From the NCBI GenBank assembly GCA_003132905.1, contig PKZC01000344.1, forward strand, positions 3,145-30,512: a stretch of DNA of 27,368 bases. The letters are read 5' to 3'. Position numbers and translations under genes: made by a program. Positions 17,294-24,777 of the stretch are shown piece after piece. The notes beneath the pieces were generated by a model that had not been told where the DNA came from, searched no databases, and was given only the letters and a program-made list of their open reading frames with translations. Source of the stretch: Bryobacterales bacterium. GTDB taxonomy: Bacteria > Acidobacteriota > Terriglobia > Bryobacterales > Bryobacteraceae. Position 1 is the first letter of the stretch; each line of letters opens with the position of its first letter.

Positions 17294-17313
17294 ATGCGTC
17301 GAAGCCGACGCAT
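17294..17313. repeat. Perfect 8-bp hairpin in the DUF47 upstream gap
   Basis: ATGCGTCG and CGACGCAT pair perfectly around AAGC. No T-run follows on either strand. The same 197-base gap (17183-17379) also contains AGGCGACGCCT (17326-17336) followed by four Ts, and an AGGCGA/TCGCCT pair at 17345-17350 and 17367-17372. The cluster lies just beyond the stop of the minus-strand gene at 17380 and may form its 3' end structure. Confidence 0.4.
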
Positions 17314-17379
17314 CCACGGCGGCGGAGGCGACGCCTTTTTGGTCAGGCGAAGCCCCCGCACGCGAATCGCCTGGGCCTG

Positions 17380-19518
17380 TTAAGGAAGAATCACGCCGCC
17401 CGAGGACAGGAACACCTGGCCGATGTTGCGGTAGCTTGATAGATCCTTGGATTTGCCCTTGGCGGCGTAACCCTGATCATAGCCGTCGAACACCAGGCTT
17501 ACGCCGGTACCAGTGGAATTCACGATAGCATTCGGTGCATAAACGCGGCCGGCGAACCACGCCTGAGTGGCGCCAACCAGTGGTGCGGTAGCAGGGATGG
17601 TCAGCACGCTGCCCGTTGCTTGATCGGTGAATGTGGCCGTCGGGCGAGAGGCGATCGGATTGTTAATCCCGTTGTAGACGGTCCAGTTCACTAGGTCGCT
17701 GGACTCAGCGTAAGCGATGGCGTGGAAGGAGTCCGAATCGGCATCGATGCAGTTGCCGGCGCCGAAGAAAAGGCCCCATTTTCCACCCGGCAGCGGAACA
17801 AGGCCGCCGTTGGGCGACACGTAGCGGATGCCGGTGTAGGAAACAGTCGTGGAATCGTTGAGTCCGTTGACCGGGCCCAGATCGGTGAAGTTGATGCCGT
17901 TGGTAGTGGTAGCCAGACGCACTGTTGAGACATCGTGGTTGGCAGTCAGTGAGTAAGGGTAATTAGGCGTCACAACCGGCGGGTTCTTGCACTGCTCGGC
18001 CGTCGGGAAGCTGTAATCGGCTTCGAGCTGCTTCTGAACATAAAGGATCTTCACCGGGTAAGTTCCGGGCACGACGGCCAGTATGCCATCCGGGTTCAAA
18101 AGACCGATAGTGCGGGTTGGCGTTACGGTGGAGATCGGGCTGCTTGTGGTGCTCGGCGAGCTGTTGCCGAAGAAGTTCACTTCGTCGAATCGCCAGTTGC
18201 CGGAATTGTTGTTGTAGACAGTCGGTTGGCCGTTGGTCAGCGAAGCACCGGTGTAAGTGGGTGCGCCGGGGCCGGTGTATGTAGGATCGTAAGCGCCAAC
18301 CAGTCGCACGCCGAAGTTGGGATTGTTGTCGGCGCTGCAGACGCCGAGCGCATCGAAGTCGATGGTGATCTGATTGACGAAGCCGCCGCCATCGGGAGTG
18401 ACCTGAAGGGGGCCAACATTGGTCCAGCCACTGGGATTCAAGATGTTGGTGTTGCACTGAGCCTGCAGGTCGCGGAAGCCCTGCGCGGTAACGTACCAAT
18501 CGTATTGGAAGACGACGTGGTATTGGCCGGTGGTTGGGACGTCGAACTCGGCGCCTTGGGTGTATTCGGGAGCCGCAGTGTTCCAGCCATTACCTGTCCC
18601 AGCGGGTCCAGAGGCGTTGTTGAGCCCGCGGACGCGCCAGGAGTTGGAGGTGAAATCGCTATTGGGATCGGTACTTCCTTCGGTTGTGGTGATGTCGGAG
18701 CCAGCGTTGCTGCCTCCGACGGCGGTCGGGGTGTCGCTGTAGGTGTAATCGTTAGTCATCCCGAGCGGGGCGGCGGTACCGGTGCCGATGGAGGGCGCTG
18801 GGCTGTTGTTGATGGTGAAACTGGGCGAGCCGCTTATGCCGGTGAAGGTAACCGAGGTGTTGCTGTCGTTGTTGAAATCCCAGCCAGTGAAGAGAGAGAC
18901 GCCAGCTGGAAGCGACGTGGGGGGCGTGAAGGTGGTGCCGGCTGCAACGGGCTTCAGCGGCTGACCGCCAGGGATATTGGGGGTCAGGCGTTGGACGATG
19001 AGGCCCGCGTTATCGACATAGTCATTGCGCCGGTCGAGCAGGTACAACCAGGTCGTGCCGAAGAAAGAGAGAGTGTGAGGATGACCTTCGCCAACGTCAT
19101 TACCGGCGGCTGGGTTAGATGTGGGGCAATCCGCAGAGAGGCTCGCCACCTGCTGTTGAAAGGTCCACGTCTGGCCGCCATCGGTGGAATTTGCTGCGAT
19201 GATGGCCTCATCGATCGAGTCGGGACGGTAATCGAAGTAGCCCTGGAGATTGTTGCCGCTGCCGGTCACAAAGGGGAAGTAAAACGGATTCATCGTATTG
19301 ACCGTCGTTGACGGGTTGACGATCGGAACGCCGGTTCCTCCCGACGTGCAATAGGTTGTATCGGGGTTAGCGCCCTGAGAGAGCGTCCAGGGGCCGCCGG
19401 CCAGAGTGGATTGGACCGGCGAACTGGTAGCGGTCCAGGTGACGATTTGTGCGTTCACAAGTGAAGGCGCGGCCGCTGACAAAACCAGCGCCGCGAACAG
19501 GACGAGCGTCTTATTCAT
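17380..19518 (-). CDS. Secreted beta-propeller hydrolase-like protein with inserted jelly-roll domain
   Basis: 712 residues with a signal peptide cleaved near VNAQ. The N-terminal part (about 25-205) and the C-terminal part (about 470-712) look like blades of a sialidase/GH43-type propeller. There is an Asp-box STDGGQTW (111-118), and later AESSDLVNWT, KWGLFFGAGN and RVYAPNAIV. Between them, about 210-452, lies a distinct Gly/Ser/Thr/Asn-rich beta-sandwich beginning GWDFNND, with SNSWRVRG, EYTQGAEFD, VVFQYDWYVTAQGFRDLQ and ending WRFDEVNFFG. I recognise this style from extracellular jelly-roll domains of Planctomycetes and Acidobacteria proteins. Catalytic residues cannot be assigned. It has no sorting signal. 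GAGG lies about 15 bases upstream of the ATG, and the gene follows the PEP-CTERM gene by 33 bases, probably as one operon. Confidence 0.65.
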   Translation of the reverse strand: MNKTLVLFAALVLSAAAPSLVNAQIVTWTATSSPVQSTLAGGPWTLSQGANPDTTYCTSGGTGVPIVNPSTTVNTMNPFYFPFVTGSGNNLQGYFDYRPDSIDEAIIAANSTDGGQTWTFQQQVASLSADCPTSNPAAGNDVGEGHPHTLSFFGTTWLYLLDRRNDYVDNAGLIVQRLTPNIPGGQPLKPVAAGTTFTPPTSLPAGVSLFTGWDFNNDSNTSVTFTGISGSPSFTINNSPAPSIGTGTAAPLGMTNDYTYSDTPTAVGGSNAGSDITTTEGSTDPNSDFTSNSWRVRGLNNASGPAGTGNGWNTAAPEYTQGAEFDVPTTGQYHVVFQYDWYVTAQGFRDLQAQCNTNILNPSGWTNVGPLQVTPDGGGFVNQITIDFDALGVCSADNNPNFGVRLVGAYDPTYTGPGAPTYTGASLTNGQPTVYNNNSGNWRFDEVNFFGNSSPSTTSSPISTVTPTRTIGLLNPDGILAVVPGTYPVKILYVQKQLEADYSFPTAEQCKNPPVVTPNYPYSLTANHDVSTVRLATTTNGINFTDLGPVNGLNDSTTVSYTGIRYVSPNGGLVPLPGGKWGLFFGAGNCIDADSDSFHAIAYAESSDLVNWTVYNGINNPIASRPTATFTDQATGSVLTIPATAPLVGATQAWFAGRVYAPNAIVNSTGTGVSLVFDGYDQGYAAKGKSKDLSSYRNIGQVFLSSGGVILP

Positions 19519-19551
19519 GTTCTTTGTTTTTCCTCGGGATTTAGTAAAGGG

Positions 19552-20130
19552 TTACTTGCGGCGGCGCCAGGCTGCGAATGCCAACAGCCCGCCGGCCAAG
19601 GTGAAGATGGAGGAAGGCTCGGGAACAGCCTGAATATCCAGACTTGGTGTGCCAACGATAACGGCTCCGAAGGAGTTTTGAACCGCGGTAAAGTCGAGGG
19701 AGCCGCCAGTGAGATCGCCCAATTGGGCCTTGGTGAAGGTGTAGGACCACGACACAGGCGATCCACCAACGGCGCAAGAAGCGGTGGGATCGTCGCATGC
19801 AGCGACTTGGATGCTTCCACCATCGACGAACAGGTCGGCAAGTGCGCTCCCGGGTTCGTTCACGTCGCCAAACGTGCCGGAGATAGTCGCACCAACAATC
19901 TGGTCCCCAGTCGGGATCGTGAAGTCGAAAGTGCCGATGGTGATGGGATCCGGAGGGAACGTGCTGGAGAAATCGTAAAAGTTGCCCTCATAATCAGTCG
20001 TGTCAGGAGGGGCAGCTTGATTAGAGGGGTCGAAAGTTGGTGCCACGATGATGTCGGCGTGCGCAAATGAAGCGCAGCCCAGGGCAAAGCAAGCGAAGAG
20101 AAAATGCCGGAGCGGTGTTTGGTTGGTCAT
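19552..20130 (-). CDS. PEP-CTERM sorting-domain protein
   Basis: About 192 residues. I prefer the ATG at 20130 to the in-frame ATG at 20154, because the signal peptide (TPLRHFLFACFALGCASFAHA) then begins at the usual distance and a candidate promoter leaves a plausible leader. The mature part is a beta-rich, Asp/Gly/Pro-rich domain with two cysteines. The C-terminus carries the complete tripartite sorting tag: VPEPSS, a hydrophobic segment (IFTLAGGLLAFAAW) and a basic end RRRK. Such proteins are processed by an exosortase and placed on the cell surface or in exopolysaccharide; the exosortase must lie elsewhere in the genome. The function of the exported domain is unknown. It is probably co-transcribed with the 712-residue propeller protein. 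Confidence 0.85.
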   Translation of the reverse strand: MTNQTPLRHFLFACFALGCASFAHADIIVAPTFDPSNQAAPPDTTDYEGNFYDFSSTFPPDPITIGTFDFTIPTGDQIVGATISGTFGDVNEPGSALADLFVDGGSIQVAACDDPTASCAVGGSPVSWSYTFTKAQLGDLTGGSLDFTAVQNSFGAVIVGTPSLDIQAVPEPSSIFTLAGGLLAFAAWRRRK

Positions 20131-20174
20131 TTTTTTTGTTGCCGGGTCGTACAATCTCGGCCAGCGGCACTAGC

Positions 20175-20204
20175 ATAGTAATTCCTTACGCGCGAACGGC
20201 ACAA
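20175..20204 (-). promoter_or_regulatory. Candidate promoter of the PEP-CTERM operon
   Basis: On the minus strand TTGTGC (complement at 20199-20204), 18 bases, then TACTAT (20175-20180), which matches TATAAT at four positions. It would give a leader of about 38 bases for the ATG at 20130. Weak consensus; called mainly from position. Confidence 0.3.
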
Positions 20205-20572
20205 GATGGCTAACGTGAATTTCACTGCTCTGTTACCAAATCGAAACCAATTTAAGTACTATCGGGCCCGTGCGGTTACCGCATCCGAGAAATCTTGATG
20301 GTGACGACGCGTTCCAGAAGCGGAGCGCGGCCTATATCCCGCCGGCCGACGGAGTTCGGCCGACACGAATCACGCGCAGTGCCTAGCTGCCTGGTCGCTG
20401 AGTTCGCGTGCCGCGCAATTCCAGTCCTTGTTCACCATGCGGTCGGCGCCGGTCATGCAGCGATGATCGATGGGGCACTAGCGCAAAAGGCGCGGTTCTT
20501 CAACCGACAGGCTGGCGCACCACGCACGCGTGCTCTCTAATCTCACGATCTGAGGTGAAATATTAGCGGCAA
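20205..20572. other. Gap without a recognisable gene
   Basis: About 370 bases. An 81-codon open frame (20295-20540, + strand) is Arg/Ala-rich, lacks a ribosome-binding site and resembles nothing I know. No tRNA-like cloverleaf, terminal inverted repeat or intact mobile element was seen. The missing 5' part of the MFS gene that follows should have been here but is not recognisable, so the stretch is probably scrambled or deleted sequence. Confidence 0.5.
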
Positions 20573-21020
20573 TTGGACGTTATCAGCACTTCCGGCCGTG
20601 TAGCCCTGTGCGGCCGTGCGTGCGCCCGTCTCTTCGTATTGACGGGGGTCGGAGCGGCTGTCGGAGTGGCGATCCTCAGCCAGGCGCACGAAGTCGCTAC
20701 GGCGTTCCTCGGTGCGGCGCTGATCGGATTGCGGATGGCCGCCGAGGCTGACGTCATGCCGTATTTGATCTCCCGCTATTTCGGACTGTCTTCGTTTTCC
20801 GAAATCTACGGCTATGCATTGCCGGCGGACGCGCTGGCTGCGACGCTCGGGCCGCTACTTGATGGGCTAGAGCTTCGATCGCTTTCACTCTTATTCGACC
20901 GCGCTTCTGGGCCTGGCGGCGGCCATGCTCACCGGCGCGGCGGTATTAGCTTCGCTGCCACGCTATCCCGTGGTCGCGGCGGATCGGATATTTTCGGCCA
21001 CAGCGCAGCCGGCTGCGTGA
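20573..21020 (+). pseudogene. Remnant of an MFS transporter (C-terminal part, frameshifted)
   Basis: From about 20593 the frame encodes the C-terminal helices of a major facilitator superfamily protein, with FLGAALIGLRMAAEADVMP, SRYFGLSSFSEIYGYA and LGPLLDGL. At about 20869 the reading must shift by one base. Dropping the A in GGGCTAGAGC restores GLSFDRF, followed by YSTALLGLAAAMLTGAAVLA and SLPRYP, ending at a TGA at 21018-21020. The unshifted frame runs on as Gly/Arg/Ala-rich noise. The N-terminal two thirds of a normal transporter of about 400 residues are absent and a stop codon (20564-20566) precedes the homologous part. Several helix residues are also unusual (ALPADALAATLG), consistent with drift after inactivation. 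The phrases recall the oxalate/formate-antiporter-like MFS group. It is not functional as it stands. Confidence 0.8.
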
Positions 21021-21240
21021 GAACAAAAGTCGGGATCGAGAGCCGATGCCGGCGCCCGAGTGCGCCAGTTCGTCGTGCCGCCGCGATGCCTCGTTGTCAA
21101 TAAGTATCGAGCGCACCGTAGGATTGGAAGTCTTGGCACGTCGGGCTTCCTGATGGATCGTCTGCCTTGATTCCGGACACTCGCCGACTTTTCGTTTCTA
21201 ATCCGACAAGCCTCCTCGAACGCCGTTCCGGGCTAACTGC

Positions 21241-22143
21241 TCAGCCGAACAAATCGTCGAACGGGGATCGCGGAATTCCAATGAAAAGCGGCGTTCCTAT
21301 CACTACCTTAGTTGCCTGGTCAATGTGCGTAACCGTGCAGGCCCCGGCAGAGGCGCTTTGGCCACCAGAGGGCCTGAATTTCACGAAGCCTGTAGTCGAG
21401 GTAATCCACTTCGGATCTAGGGGGAGAATCAAACGTACGCCCCGCAAAACGCGATAAATGTGTGGATCTTGTGTTACGTTACCCCTCAACGCGAATTTCG
21501 CCGACAGGATTTCATGCGGCGGGGGCACGTTGCGCGTCCTAAAGGTACCGTCGAAGGACAGGGTCACGCCTGTCATCGCCGGATCGAGCAACTCCTGCTT
21601 TTCTGCGGAAAGCGCCTTTATTTGAATCTTCTCAAGCACCTGCTCGAACTGCATCAATGCTTGAGTCATTTCCAAACCAGTACCTTGAAGAAGAGGAACT
21701 CCTTGGATGCACGACAAGTCTAAGTCTTGCCCGGTCAAGAAGGCCAGTGCCGCAAGCCGAGGGATGTTCAGATAGTAAAACTGGGAAACGTTGACCTCAA
21801 CAGGCTCGCCAACGGAAGGGCGACTTGCCACCCACTCTTCATGCTTTTGCTTTAATGACGCCAGCGCTTCGCAGTTCCATAAGGCACTGCCCGCAGGGGC
21901 GTCGACTTCCGCATGGTGGGTCGGGCACAGCAGGACCAAGTTGGCGTATCCGTTGCGATGCTGTTCGGATATAGTCGGGTCGGGACGAGGTCCTGTGTCG
22001 CTGTGTCCAACGATATGAGCAATGTGGCCGATGATGTCATTCGTCTCGCGAACCACAAGCATTTTTCGACAATCCGGAAAAGCGCAAACACCGCCCGAAC
22101 GGGCGAAGAGCAGCTTGAGATCTCGGTCCCGATAGGTTCTCAC
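21241..22143 (-). CDS. HNH endonuclease with unrecognised C-terminal domain
   Basis: 300 residues with no signal peptide. The N-terminal part (about 1-110) is an HNH nuclease of the zinc-bound type: Cys20 and Cys25 (CAFPDC), IIGHIAHI (His40, His43), NGYANLVLLCPTHH (Asn64, Asn68, Cys73, His76, His77) and a trailing LKQKHEEW helix. Catalytic and structural residues all appear intact. Residues about 115-300 form a mixed alpha/beta domain (LNIPRLAALAFLTGQDLDLS, helices around 155-185, then strands VTLSFDGTF and GVRLILPLDP) that I cannot assign. HNH plus an accessory domain is common in phage-defence and mobile contexts, and the flanking pseudogenes fit that, but no partner system is visible. The start is GTG with AGGGGG about 13 bases upstream. 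Confidence 0.85.
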   Translation of the reverse strand: MRTYRDRDLKLLFARSGGVCAFPDCRKMLVVRETNDIIGHIAHIVGHSDTGPRPDPTISEQHRNGYANLVLLCPTHHAEVDAPAGSALWNCEALASLKQKHEEWVASRPSVGEPVEVNVSQFYYLNIPRLAALAFLTGQDLDLSCIQGVPLLQGTGLEMTQALMQFEQVLEKIQIKALSAEKQELLDPAMTGVTLSFDGTFRTRNVPPPHEILSAKFALRGNVTQDPHIYRVLRGVRLILPLDPKWITSTTGFVKFRPSGGQSASAGACTVTHIDQATKVVIGTPLFIGIPRSPFDDLFG

Positions 22144-22261
22144 TTTGTAGCTGTGCCCCCTCGCCGATAACCCGTCCAGATACGCCGCCGCACTCCTTCA
22201 GTGGCAAGGGACATCCCATCTTACGCCCGAACCGCTCCGTAGACTCGCTGTGAAGCAGTCA

Positions 22262-22998
22262 CTAGATACCGAAGAACACGCGGCCGTCGGATGCCGAGAT
22301 AGCAAGCGCACTTAAGAAGCCCGCAAAAACAGGAGTCAGATAACCTCGCCCCCCACCATAGTCCACGTATCCGCCCGTGATCTCCTGGTACATGCCCGTG
22401 CGTGCTAGCCGATTGAGCATAGCCTGCAGCGTTTCAGAGTCAAGGCTCAGCTCGTTATCCGCATTAGCTTCAAAATCGGCCCAGAAGCGCATCGCGCGTT
22501 ACAGCCGGTTTTCTTCAGCTTTCCTTGGGAAGGTCGCCTCATGTCGCTCCAGAACGAGCAATAGCTTAAACTCCCTCTCGCTGATCTCATCCAGCAGGAG
22601 TAGATACTCTTCATATCGATCGAATCGGGGTAGTACAGCCCGACTCAACGTATTGACCGAACAGGCGAGCAAACAAACGAATCTTCGCCTCACGCGACTC
22701 CGACTGGACGTGCCGTGCAGTCGACGTGTAAGCGTCAAAGAAACTCCTGGCGTTTTGCGTCCTCCTCGCTAAGGTTGAGTCCGAGAGTCGTAAACTCGTC
22801 AGCGAACACTTCCAGGCGCCGGTGCTGGAACCATGCACACGTCCCCAGGACACCCGCCTCCGCCACTGCCAGAAGCGGAATGATTTTTACTAACATGCGC
22901 AGCACAGGTGACCGCTGATATGCTTCGATAGTATCGCGGGCAAAGTCACCCAACACCTGAGCAAGGCCATCTTCGGGAGGGCCGTTCATCTCGTTCAC
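22262..22998 (-). pseudogene. Broken gene for a small membrane-anchored protein of unknown function
   Basis: Three open frames in a row make one continuous protein if three lesions are repaired. Frame A starts at GTG 22998 (or ATG 22989) with a hydrophobic helix (MLVKIIPLLAVAEAGVLG) and reaches KRQEF. Removing one T in the TTT run near 22737-22743 continues into FFDAYTSTARHVQSE and KIRLFARLFGQYVESG. Removing one base in the run of four Gs (22627-22630, + strand) continues into RFDRYEEYLLLLDE, SEREFKLLLVLERHE and EENRL. There an in-frame TAA (22499-22501, readable as a mutated CAA) interrupts before RAMRFWADFE, LQAMLNRLARTGMYQ and GGRGYLTPVFAGFLSAL. The repaired protein would be about 244 residues. 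It resembles hypothetical proteins I recall with EEFLxxFF, KIxLFARLL, EYEEYLxxLDELS and GRGYLTPL motifs. A -10-like TAAAAT lies upstream (complement 23008-23013). Confidence 0.7.
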
Positions 22999-23109
22999 TC
23001 AATTACGATTTTAACAGCCCAAGCCACTGCGTATCCGGGGTTGGTTGACTCGACACGGCGTTCTAGAAGTCGCACCGATTGACGCGTATGGGGCAGCGCC
23101 AGCTGGGTT

Positions 23110-24777
23110 TTACTTCAGAATGCCGTGAGTTTCGTCAATGGTAATGAATTGATTCGCGGCCACGTTGGCAAACTTCTGCTTGATGCCGCTCGGCCAGGTA
23201 ACTTCGATCGACGTGACAACCGGATCCTGGCCCAGTCCGAATACCAACGCGAGATCGCTTTGCGAAGCGTAGCTGGAACCGCTGCGCACCATGTTCCACT
23301 GCTTGCCGGAAGCGGAAGCGATCGCAACGGATGCGCCGATTCCATCCCGGTTGGATTTCGTCCCGATGGTACGGATGGAAATCCATTTGTTCCTGTTTCC
23401 GCCGTCGTTGCGATAAAGATGCGCGGGGCCGTTGTTGGAAGTCAGCAAAACGTCGAGATCGCCGTCATGATCGAAGTCGCCGTAGATCGCGCCTCGCCCA
23501 ACCAGCGGTTTGGTGAAATCCGCGCCCACGGCGTTCGACACATTCTCGAATTTCTTCGAGCCAAGATTGCGAAACAGCAGCGGCGGCTCCTGGTATTTGA
23601 TCTTCGGCTGAACGCGCCCGATCTCTTCCTCGATATGTCCGTTGGCAGTGAGGATGTCGGGGTAGCCGTCCAGATCGTAATCGAAAAAAAACAGCCCGAA
23701 GGTCAGCGACAGCAGGCTTTCGCGTCCCACGCTCGACTGGGGAGCCTCGTCCACGAACAAGCCGTTGCCCTCATTGTGGTAAAGCCCCAACATCTGATTC
23801 GAGAAGTTTCCAACCAGCAGGTGGGCACGGCCGGTACGGTCGTAATCGGCCCAGTCCACCCCCATGGCTCCGCGCGCCACGCCGTCCTCACCGTAAGCCA
23901 CTCCCGCCGATACGCCCCGTTCGCTGAATGTGCCGTTCCTGTTGTTGCGATAAAGCTTGTTCGATTGCGTATCGTTTGAGGCGAAGATATCGGGCCACCC
24001 GTCGTTATCGAAATCAAGGATGGTGACGCCGAGAGACTTGCTGTTTGGATCGCCCAGCCCGGCCTTATTGGTTACGTCTTCGAAGCGGCCTCCGCCCAGG
24101 TTGTGAAACAACTTGCTGGAAGTTCCTTTGTACGATTCGGGCGTGCAGTAAGACTTCACGTTGCCATCCAGCGAGCACCAAAGATCGCCTTTTTGCGTCC
24201 ATTGAACATAGTTGGCGACAAACAGGTCCAGCCTTCCGTCGCGATCGTAATCCAGCCACGCGGCGCTGGTGCCGAAGCTAGCGTTCCTTATTCCAGACGC
24301 AGCGGTAACGTCTTTGAACTTGCCGTTGCCTTCATTATGAAAAAGGCGGTCGCCTTCGAGAGCCGTGATGTAGACGTCGTCGCGTCCGTCATTATCAAAG
24401 TCAGCTACGGCCACCCCGATGCCATACATTTCCACATCCAGGCCGCTGCCCTTCGTAATATCGGTGAACGTCCCATCATGGTTATTGCGATACAGCGCCG
24501 CTGTAGTGTGCCGCCCGCGGGGAGTCCAGTCTTTCCCGTTCACCAGAAGGATATCGATCCAACCGTCGCCATCGGCATCGAAGAACGCTGCGCCCGAGCC
24601 GAGGGTCTCTGGGAGGTATTTCTTTCCCTCTTTACCCGCGTTATGTACGAACTTGATGCCCGCCTGAGCCGTGACATCGGTAAACTGAACTTTGTTCGCG
24701 GGCGACGTGGCAGCTCTCACCGCCAGTTCGGCTAAAATCACCGCGACAGCCATCAAGGCCAGCAATCCCCGGTTCAC
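23110..24777 (-). CDS. CRTAC1-family protein: FG-GAP/VCBS propeller with ASPIC/UnbV C-terminus
   Basis: 555 residues with a signal peptide near LAVRA. The body carries repeated calcium-type FG-GAP/VCBS motifs, for example FFDADGDGWIDILLVNG, VADFDNDGRDDVYITA, WLDYDRDGRLDLFVAN, ILDFDNDGWPDIFASN, FFDYDLDGYPDILTANG and GDFDHDGDLDVLLTSN. Each is followed by a LYRNN or LFHNEG strand, together giving a beta-propeller. The last 80 or so residues form an ASPIC/UnbV domain (RDGIGASVAI, then VTWPSGIKQKF). Such proteins are exported and abundant in Acidobacteriota, but their function is unproven; adhesion or binding is usually assumed. The GTG start overlaps the TGA of the upstream cytochrome gene (GTGA), so both are probably translated together and may form an extracytoplasmic complex. 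Confidence 0.92.
   Translation of the reverse strand: MNRGLLALMAVAVILAELAVRAATSPANKVQFTDVTAQAGIKFVHNAGKEGKKYLPETLGSGAAFFDADGDGWIDILLVNGKDWTPRGRHTTAALYRNNHDGTFTDITKGSGLDVEMYGIGVAVADFDNDGRDDVYITALEGDRLFHNEGNGKFKDVTAASGIRNASFGTSAAWLDYDRDGRLDLFVANYVQWTQKGDLWCSLDGNVKSYCTPESYKGTSSKLFHNLGGGRFEDVTNKAGLGDPNSKSLGVTILDFDNDGWPDIFASNDTQSNKLYRNNRNGTFSERGVSAGVAYGEDGVARGAMGVDWADYDRTGRAHLLVGNFSNQMLGLYHNEGNGLFVDEAPQSSVGRESLLSLTFGLFFFDYDLDGYPDILTANGHIEEEIGRVQPKIKYQEPPLLFRNLGSKKFENVSNAVGADFTKPLVGRGAIYGDFDHDGDLDVLLTSNNGPAHLYRNDGGNRNKWISIRTIGTKSNRDGIGASVAIASASGKQWNMVRSGSSYASQSDLALVFGLGQDPVVTSIEVTWPSGIKQKFANVAANQFITIDETHGILK

Noticed and set aside
18226..19311. 361-codon + strand frame opposite the propeller gene
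   Set aside because: Gly/Val/Ala-biased antisense shadow of a well-supported secreted protein; no signal, start site or family resemblance.
20295..20540. 81-codon open frame in the gap before the MFS remnant
   Set aside because: It is Arg/Ala-rich, lacks a ribosome-binding site and has no recognisable motif; a chance frame in GC-rich DNA.
20155..20572. tRNA gene or attachment site that could have targeted the accessory patch
   Set aside because: No cloverleaf-compatible sequence or TTCGA-type T-loop in context, and no direct repeats at the borders seen by eye.
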